From the NCBI GenBank assembly GCA_964470515.1, contig CAYYDD010000035.1:1-16792 (forward strand): a stretch of DNA of 16,792 bases, given 5' to 3'. Shown piece after piece: positions 6,834 to 11,272 of the stretch. The notes under the pieces are model-generated. The model saw nothing but the letters and a program-made list of their open reading frames with translations, was not told the origin of the DNA and did not search any database. The translations under genes were made by a program, and so were the position numbers. The stretch is from RGIG3009 sp964470515. Lineage in GTDB: Bacteria; Bacillota; Clostridia; Oscillospirales; Acutalibacteraceae. Within the stretch, counting starts at the first letter, position 1; every line of letters begins with the position of its first letter.

Positions 6834-7552
6834 TTATTTTTTACGGCAACAGCCGCTTGTGGTACCCTTTAAGTAGACCAAACACCGGCGGAAGCCCTCG
6901 GCGTAATCCGCACCGCACTGGAAGCCGCGATAACGACGGCAGGTCTTGACCATATCCGGAAAATCAATATTATCGTGGTCACGCATCCAGACGATCTGGG
7001 AGTCGCGGCAGTTGAGCATTTCCAGCTTGGTATCGATATGATCGCTCACGTCCATGTATTCCGTGTGGGATTGAAGCCCACTCCGCACAGTGTATCCATA
7101 TAATAGATGGGGGTCAGGCGAGCCTTACCCGGTGCCTTGGTTTCATAGTGCGACAGCCTGACCGCGAAGCACGCGTCAAACACCAGACGCGATACGGCGG
7201 TGTGGTCCGGCATATAATCGTCGGGCGAATGCGTGATGACATCCGGATCAACCTGCTTAATAATATCCACGACCTTGTCACGGGATTCCTGATTGTTGTC
7301 GTAGATCTCCCGATCGTTAAAGCCGCCCCATATCACCTCAAATCCGGCGATAGCGCCGCTGTTCTGCGCCTCTTTGGTGCGCATAGCGGTCAGCTCATCC
7401 GGCATAATGATCGCGTGACCCAGATTGCCGCTGGACAGGTGGCAAATGACCACACGGTCACCACACTCCTTGCATTTCGGCAGTGTACCGGCACACGCGA
7501 TCTCCATATCGTCCGGATGGCAAGAGAAACATAAAACGGTATATAACGGCAA
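6834..7552 (-). pseudogene. PIG-L/LmbE family deacetylase, interrupted by a frameshift
   Basis: PIG-L enzymes are zinc-dependent N-deacetylases of N-acetyl amino sugars and similar compounds. The N-terminal frame (7552-7046) encodes VLCFSCHPDDMEIACAGTL with the zinc motif HPDD (12-15) and a second motif ending PDH (115-117). It then runs out of frame at FNPTRNTWT. The second frame (to 6834) continues TEYMDVSDHIDTKLEM and FQCGADYAEGFR, typical of the family C-terminus. Removing one AC from the ACAC at 7063-7066 restores a continuous protein of about 238 residues. This may be a real mutation, a sequencing error, or, less likely, programmed. Start: TTG at 7552 is the only candidate after an upstream stop and before HPDD; its ribosome site (GGGGAG) is only 2 bases away. 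First gene of the operon divergent to araC. Confidence 0.8.
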
Positions 7553-7586
7553 GGCTCCCCGAGGTTTTTCCTATTTGATCAATTTT

Positions 7587-7595
7587 AGTATATCA
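7587..7595 (-). promoter_or_regulatory. Extended -10 promoter element for the PIG-L operon
   Basis: On the minus strand TGA-TATACT forms an extended -10 box. The -35 position (about 7610-7615, CTCCAA) is poor and abuts the -35 of the divergent regulator gene. A weak -35 with a good -10 is what an activator-dependent promoter looks like. Confidence 0.5.
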
Positions 7596-7604
7596 CATTA
7601 GGAC

Positions 7605-7633
7605 TTGCATTGGAGTGGAAAATCAGATATAAT
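7605..7633 (+). promoter_or_regulatory. Sigma-A-type promoter of the AraC-family gene
   Basis: TTGCAT (7605-7610) and TATAAT (7628-7633) are 17 bases apart. The start codon chosen for the regulator lies about 25 bases after the predicted transcription start. Confidence 0.75.
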
Positions 7634-7648
7634 ATGGATAAAATCAGA
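7619..7648 (+). promoter_or_regulatory. Direct repeats AAAATCAGA spaced 21 bp, candidate AraC-type operator
   Basis: Nine identical bases recur at 7619-7627 and 7640-7648, flanking the -10 box of the regulator gene. Twenty-one bases is two helical turns, the spacing typical of AraC/XylS half-sites bound on one face of DNA. Binding there should repress the regulator's own promoter. Confidence 0.5.
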
Positions 7649-7663
7649 CAATGGGGTGATTTT

Positions 7664-8551
7664 ATGGGCGATAATTTTACACGAATAGGTTTTGAACGGC
7701 TGTTCAACGTGGAGAAGATCATCACCATTTTTTATATGGAGCTGTCCAAAAGCTTTCGCTACGAGGGCGAGCAGCACGATTTCTGGGAAATAGTGTATAT
7801 CGACAAGGGCGAGATGATATGTACCGCCGATAACAAACGGTTCATCCTCAAAAGCGGCGAAATGACGTTCCACAAGCCCAATGAGTTTCACAATCTTGAG
7901 GGGAATAATACCGTGTCCCCCAACGTGAGCATTCTGACGTTTGAGTGCAAGAGTCGGGCGATGAAGCATTTTGAAGGACGCATCTTCCGTCTGAGCCCGG
8001 AGGAAAAGCTACTGCTGTCGATGCTGTTTGAGGAGGGCTTATCCTGCTTCCGACTGGCGGATGACGCCAATCCGCTGCTGCAAAAGCTGGTAAAGCGTAA
8101 GGACGCACCGCTCGGCAGCAGTCAGATGACAAAAAATCTGCTGGAGGCGTTTCTCATCAAGCTGCACCGCAATACCGAGATCCTGACGAAATCGATGCGG
8201 CAGATGGAGATGGTCGACGGCGTGGAAACGCCGCGTGCCGTAATGGAAATACTCAAATATCTGAAAACGCATATTTACGCCCGCGTGACCGTCAAGGACG
8301 TGGCAGCGGCACTGGGAAAGAGCGAGAGCAGTGTCAAGCAGCAGTTTGCCAAGTACCGTGGGTGCGGCATCATTACCTATTATAATACGCTGAAGATCAA
8401 GGAGGCGCGGCGGCTTATCCGCGAGGGTCGGTACAATATGACCCAGATCGCGGATATGCTGTGCTTTGACAGCCCCCAGTATTTTTCGAAATGCTTTAAA
8501 GCACATACCAAGATGACCCCGAGCGAATTTAAGCATTCAATATTGAAATGA
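7664..8551 (+). CDS. AraC-family transcriptional regulator with N-terminal cupin domain
   Basis: The N-terminal half has the AraC ligand-binding cupin pattern: HDFWEIVYIDKGEM, the FILKSGEMTFHKPNEFH strand and VSILTFECKS. The C-terminal ~100 residues hold two helix-turn-helix units: VTVKDVAAALGKSESSVKQQF and, near the end, MTQIADMLCFDSPQYFSKCFK followed by MTPSEFK, the classic AraC/XylS ending. The ORF can be extended to a TTG at 7610, but that would place the promoter inside the coding region. GGGGTGA lies 5 bases before the ATG at 7664, giving 295 residues. Divergence from the PIG-L/NagB-like/kinase operon suggests it controls that operon in response to a sugar. No clear terminator follows it. 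Confidence 0.9.
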   Translation: MGDNFTRIGFERLFNVEKIITIFYMELSKSFRYEGEQHDFWEIVYIDKGEMICTADNKRFILKSGEMTFHKPNEFHNLEGNNTVSPNVSILTFECKSRAMKHFEGRIFRLSPEEKLLLSMLFEEGLSCFRLADDANPLLQKLVKRKDAPLGSSQMTKNLLEAFLIKLHRNTEILTKSMRQMEMVDGVETPRAVMEILKYLKTHIYARVTVKDVAAALGKSESSVKQQFAKYRGCGIITYYNTLKIKEARRLIREGRYNMTQIADMLCFDSPQYFSKCFKAHTKMTPSEFKHSILK

Positions 8552-8593
8552 GCAACGGGTAGTGGAGGGTTGTCGTTTCCGCACAAACGTTAC

Positions 8594-8631
8594 GGGCGAC
8601 TGATATTCGCCCGCTACAACCTGAAATCAGG
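8594..8631. repeat. Palindromic intergenic repeat (REP/MITE-like), copy 2
   Basis: GGGCGA and TCGCCC form an inverted pair across 8594-8612, followed by GCTACAACCTGAAAT; the tail contains the palindrome CCTGA-AA-TCAGG. The CTAC-ACCTGAAAT tail is shared, with one difference, by the copy at 9428-9461. It fills the gap between the convergent araC-type gene and spoIIR, where no gene is seen. Confidence 0.5.
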
Positions 8632-8652
8632 ATTACCTAATATCACCTCTGG

Positions 8653-9243
8653 TTACTCCACTGCAAACAAGCTCTCCCACCACTCGACGAGCTTGAATCG
8701 CACCTCATATCGCGGCGACTCCACCACTGCCATCTGACTATCGGTCAGCACCTCCTCGGCGGTAGGTGCGTCCACCGCCGCCGACACACACAGAGGCGGA
8801 TACAGTACACACCACCAGTTGCGCCCCGCGCCGTCCCCGATGACGATACGCAGTGCATCGTATACTCCTGCCGGATAGGTACCGCTGTCGTACTCGCGGG
8901 TCGTAAAATATTCATCGGTCAGCTCGGCACTCACCGAATGTGCATAACCCGCATCATAGACGCATTGCTGCGCGACCGCCTGCAACTGTGGCAACCCACT
9001 TTGCAGCGCGCCCAGCATTGCGGACCGATCGGTCACACCGTCCAGCAGCCGTGTTGCTTCGTCGCTGACCGCGTCGCGCACCTGTAATTTGAGTGCTTGC
9101 TCCGCGTCGCTGTCATCGTGTGCGAGCACGTGCAAACGCACCACGCGCTGCCGGATACCCTCACTGTTGCCCGCAAACCCCAACACCTGTACCAGCAGGC
9201 ACAGTACGATCCCGCCGATAACGGCCCTTGTCCACCGCTTCAT
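8653..9243 (-). CDS. spoIIR: Stage II sporulation protein R
   Basis: SpoIIR is secreted by the forespore and triggers SpoIIGA-dependent processing of pro-sigma-E in the mother cell. The protein starts MKRWTRAVIGG and has an N-terminal hydrophobic segment (residues 7-23) serving as signal anchor. VVRLHVLAHDDSDAEQ (34-49) and RNWWCVLYPPLC (141-152) are the family's most conserved stretches. The open frame continues upstream for 54 codons, but that part is intergenic-repeat sequence of low plausibility. The ATG at 9243 has AAAGGA 9 bases ahead and gives 196 residues, near the usual size. It appears to be a single-gene transcript. It is good evidence that the organism, or a recent ancestor, forms endospores. 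Confidence 0.9.
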   Translation of the reverse strand: MKRWTRAVIGGIVLCLLVQVLGFAGNSEGIRQRVVRLHVLAHDDSDAEQALKLQVRDAVSDEATRLLDGVTDRSAMLGALQSGLPQLQAVAQQCVYDAGYAHSVSAELTDEYFTTREYDSGTYPAGVYDALRIVIGDGAGRNWWCVLYPPLCVSAAVDAPTAEEVLTDSQMAVVESPRYEVRFKLVEWWESLFAVE

Positions 9244-9265
9244 CCGCCCACATCCTTTCCCTCTG

Positions 9266-9293
9266 AGTATGGGCAAAAAGCCCCGGTGTAAAC
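9266..9293 (-). promoter_or_regulatory. Candidate sigma-F promoter of spoIIR
   Basis: On the minus strand GTTTA (9293-9289) fits the sigma-F -35 consensus GYWTA. After 14 bases GCCCATACT (9274-9266) matches GGnnAnAnT at all fixed positions but one. Sigma-F control of spoIIR is established in Bacillus; the motif here is imperfect. Confidence 0.4.
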
Positions 9294-9427
9294 AAAAATA
9301 CGACGAAACGGGCACATCCGCCGTTCGTGCGAACCCCAATGAACGTTGTAGGAAACACATTTTACCCCAAGGGCATTTCCTCGCACGCCGTAAAGGTGCG
9401 CTCACGGCATGCGTTCATATCCACCGC

Positions 9428-9461
9428 GGACGATTCGTAAATCGCCCCTACGACCTGAAAT
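9428..9461. repeat. Palindromic intergenic repeat (REP/MITE-like), copy 3
   Basis: GACGATTCGTAAATCGCC followed by CCTACGACCTGAAAT resembles the copies at 466-490 and 8594-8631. It is one part of a repeat-rich, gene-free stretch from about 9295 to 9500, which otherwise shows only short inverted segments. Confidence 0.5.
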
Positions 9462-9500
9462 GAACATCGTCTAACGTCTGTCATTTTATGTCTAACATCT

Positions 9501-9536
9501 AAAAAACGCGCCCCCGCGTGATACACGCGGGGGCGC
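9501..9536 (-). terminator. Strong intrinsic terminator downstream of the decayed gene
   Basis: GCGCCCCCGCGTG-ATA-CACGCGGGGGCGC is a perfect 13-bp stem, followed on the minus strand by six T. The stem overlaps the last codons of the pseudogene frame, so the frame's true end may be slightly earlier. Confidence 0.9.
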
Positions 9537-9969
9537 TGTGTGCTATTGATTGTTTGGTGGCCTTACGCTTACGGCGGATCCACAGACCCGTTGCGCTGAG
9601 CAGCATCACCGTGGCTAATGCCACCGGCAGCACCGTCGTCACGCCGATCTCCGGGCTATCCTCTACTGTGGGAACCTCCACAACACGGATGTCTTGTTCA
9701 GCCCAGCGCTTCTCCTCGGCAATAGCTATAGCCTGCTTCAGCAGATCCTCGTAAAAGGTCTGACCCAGCTCGGGTATCCGCTCGAGAATCGCAATCTACC
9801 CCAACTCAACGAAGACCGATTCGCTCGTTAGGATCTGTTCGAAGTTGTCGACCGTGGCTTACATAATGAGATTGCCTTCCTCATCCTTCAGAAACATATC
9901 GACGAACACCTCGCAACGCTCGCTTCCGTAAACTCATCGGCTCCTCAAATCTCGGCTGACCGTTTTTAG

Positions 9970-10006
9970 AAAGCCGAGCGTTGATCTCCGTCCAACGCTC
10001 GGCTTT
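9970..10006. repeat. 14-bp perfect inverted repeat inside the decayed gene
   Basis: AAAGCCGAGCGTTG (9970-9983) and CAACGCTCGGCTTT (9993-10006) flank a 9-base loop. Neither strand has a clear T tract after the stem, so it is not a convincing terminator. Confidence 0.7.
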
Positions 10007-10184
10007 CAGCAGCAACCAGTACGTTGCACCCTCGACAATGTACACATAGTTGTACTCGTAGATGATCTTGATGGGATCGCTCCAATCGTCGGTGCAGTGG
10101 TTGTGCCAGAATTCCTGGGTCGTCATATCGACGATGATCTCCTCATCACCGCTCGGATCGTCCTCGCTGCAATCCGGAAGGTTA

Positions 10185-10820
10185 TTATACTGTACCCGGC
10201 AGCACCGTTACCAGCTTGCCCAAGTGCTCCGTCATACCGGTGCGGAGCACGCGGAACTCCCCGTTCTCAAACACGGCCTCGGTGACCGAGGCATTCGGCG
10301 ACCATTCGATATCGCGCATCGCCGCCACGCTGCCGAGCGTCCACAGCGCGATCAGACCGCGGATAATGCCGCCGTGCGAAGCCACAGCGACTGTGTCATC
10401 CGGATGCTGCGCGGCAATGCGGCGCAGTGCCGCGTCCGCGCGTTCAACCGCCTCCGCCATCGACTCGCCTCCGGTGCAGCGGGAGGTTCCGATGTTGTCG
10501 CGCCACAGCCTGAAACCCTCGGGGAACAACCCCGGCAATTCCTCAAAGGTGTGACCCTCCCATTCGCCGGCGTACACCTCACGCAGGTCCGGCTCCGGTT
10601 GCACCGCAAGACCGTGCTGCTGCGCCGTCGGGCGGGCGGTATCCATCGCACGTGACAGATCGGATGCATATACCGCGTTCAGCGGGATGGTTTGAAAAAA
10701 TCCCGCCACACAAGCCGCCTGCCGTAACCCCAGCTCCGTCAGCGCCACATCCGTTTGACCTGTAAATTGCTTGGTGCGGTTGGTCTCACTTTCACCGTGC
10801 CGGATCAAATATAGCCGCAT
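10185..10820 (-). CDS. Histidine phosphatase family protein (phosphoglycerate mutase/CobC-like)
   Basis: MRLYLIRHGESETN begins the protein with the RHG motif and catalytic His8. Gln18-Thr20 and GQTDVALTELG follow as in the family. SDLSRAMDTA (53-62) holds the second phosphate-binding Arg, LREVYAGEWEG (79-89) the acidic catalytic region, and ASHGGIIRGL (147-156) the second active-site His149. Cofactor-dependent phosphoglycerate mutase and alpha-ribazole phosphatase are both possible; at 211 residues with no adjacent cobalamin genes, a broad-specificity phosphatase is the cautious call. The frame is open further upstream, but AAAGGA is 9 bases from the ATG at 10820, and longer starts would run into the tRNA promoter region. 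The gene is divergent from tRNA-Lys. No terminator separates it from the decayed gene downstream. Confidence 0.85.
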   Translation of the reverse strand: MRLYLIRHGESETNRTKQFTGQTDVALTELGLRQAACVAGFFQTIPLNAVYASDLSRAMDTARPTAQQHGLAVQPEPDLREVYAGEWEGHTFEELPGLFPEGFRLWRDNIGTSRCTGGESMAEAVERADAALRRIAAQHPDDTVAVASHGGIIRGLIALWTLGSVAAMRDIEWSPNASVTEAVFENGEFRVLRTGMTEHLGKLVTVLPGTV

Positions 10821-10845
10821 CCTTATCATTCCTTTTATTTTTTTC

Positions 10846-10874
10846 TTGACAATTCCCGCGCAGTTGGCTATAAT
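10846..10874 (+). promoter_or_regulatory. Consensus sigma-A promoter of tRNA-Lys
   Basis: TTGACA (10846-10851), a 17-base spacer and TATAAT (10869-10874) match the consensus at every position. The tRNA begins 28 bases after the -10 box. Confidence 0.9.
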
Positions 10875-10888
10875 AGCATAGCAACTGC
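10860..10888. promoter_or_regulatory. Dyad around the tRNA-Lys -10 box
   Basis: GCAGTTG (10860-10866) and CAACTGC (10882-10888) form a perfect 7-bp inverted repeat. The inner CTAT and ATAG also pair, extending it to 11 bp with one bulged base. The dyad covers the -10 box and probable start site, as an operator would; chance is possible. Confidence 0.4.
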
Positions 10889-10902
10889 ACACAATGATAT
10901 AT

Positions 10903-10978
10903 GAACCATTAGCTCAGTTGGCAGAGCACCTGACTTTTAATCAGGGTGTCCGGGGTTCGAATCCCCGATGGTTCACCA
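10903..10978 (+). tRNA. tRNA-Lys (anticodon TTT)
   Basis: The 76-base gene folds fully. The acceptor GAACCAT pairs with ATGGTTC with discriminator A and an encoded CCA. The anticodon arm is CCTGA-CTTTTAA-TCAGG with TTT as anticodon. The T arm is CCGGG-GTTCGAA-TCCCCG-like, and the D arm AGCTCAGTTGGCAGAGC is standard. It is transcribed alone from its own promoter to a hairpin directly after the CCA. Confidence 0.97.
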
Positions 10979-11019
10979 AAGCGAAAATCCGTTCTCGTTA
11001 GAGAGCGGATTTTCGCTTT
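10978..11019 (+). terminator. Hairpin terminator after tRNA-Lys
   Basis: AAAGCGAAAATCCG (10978-10991) pairs perfectly with CGGATTTTCGCTTT (11006-11019) across a 14-base loop that can itself pair CTC with GAG. The T tail is short. The stem begins at the last base of the tRNA. The following stretch to 11210 holds only AT-rich DNA without a gene. Confidence 0.75.
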
Positions 11020-11214
11020 GTACTGTGCCTTCCGCTTTTTCTTTCCCGTATTATACCCCTTTTTATAAATACATGCAAGCGACTGTTGGTGTGAAAGCAA
11101 CGATCGTTCTCTTCAAAACAAAGAAAAACCACATATTTTCGCACTGTTTTGCGGGCTTGCTGTGGTATTTTATAAAATTTTTCTGTGTTTTTGTTTTTTT
11201 ATGCTTGAAAAGTG

Positions 11215-11244
11215 TTGACTTTTTCGTATCTTATGGTGTATGAT
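11215..11244 (+). promoter_or_regulatory. Promoter of the glycyl radical enzyme/microcompartment operon
   Basis: TTGACT (11215-11220) and TATGAT (11239-11244) are separated by 18 bases, giving a short leader to AGGAGG at 11259 and the ATG at 11273. A long T-rich stretch (about 11170-11202) precedes it. Confidence 0.7.
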
Positions 11245-11256
11245 AGAAGCATCATA
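11239..11256. promoter_or_regulatory. Inverted repeat TATGAT-n6-ATCATA over the -10/+1, candidate operator
   Basis: TATGAT (11239-11244) and ATCATA (11251-11256) are perfect inverted 6-mers. The left one is the -10 box and the right one covers the expected start site, so a bound repressor would block transcription. No regulator gene accompanies this operon in the window. Confidence 0.4.
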
Positions 11257-11272
11257 GCAGGAGGTTTGGAAA

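Larger units (their letters stand above)
9499..10193 (-). pseudogene. Decayed gene for a surface protein with C-terminal membrane anchor
   Basis: I do not recognise the family. Minus-strand reading gives coherent protein in pieces: YNNLPDCSEDDPSGDEE, MTTQEFWHNHCTDDWSDP and the aromatic EYNYVYIVEGATYWLLL. After a frameshift near 9920 comes EVFVDMFLKDEEGNLIM, an in-frame TAA at about 9860, FEQILTSESVFVELG, a TAG at about 9796, then an acidic/Ala-rich stretch. The last part has the hydrophobic segment TTVLPVALATVMLLSATGLW followed by RRKRK, a typical stop-transfer anchor. So at least one frameshift and two stops interrupt it. The frame runs upstream into the 3' end of the phosphatase gene with no start, so the 5' part is also lost. 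The terminator at 9501 probably belonged to this gene. Confidence 0.65.

Noticed and set aside
7610..7663. TTG start extending the AraC-type protein by 18 residues
   Set aside because: The extension overlaps a good promoter's -10 box and the candidate operator; the ATG at 7664 has a ribosome site.
9244..9405. 54-codon N-terminal extension of SpoIIR
   Set aside because: It lies in intergenic sequence, would bury the hydrophobic signal segment internally, and the ATG at 9243 has its own ribosome site.
9970..10006. 14-bp hairpin as a terminator
   Set aside because: No T tract follows the stem on either strand, and it lies inside the decayed gene rather than after a gene end.
10909..11100. 63-codon minus-strand ORF ending GIRTPDTLIKSQVLCQLS
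   Set aside because: It is the antisense translation of tRNA-Lys, a well-known false protein in databases; it has no ribosome site.
11021..11210. Riboswitch or regulatory RNA before the microcompartment operon
   Set aside because: I see only AT-rich DNA with a weak ACCACA/TGTGGT pairing; the promoter lies downstream of it, so it is not in the leader.
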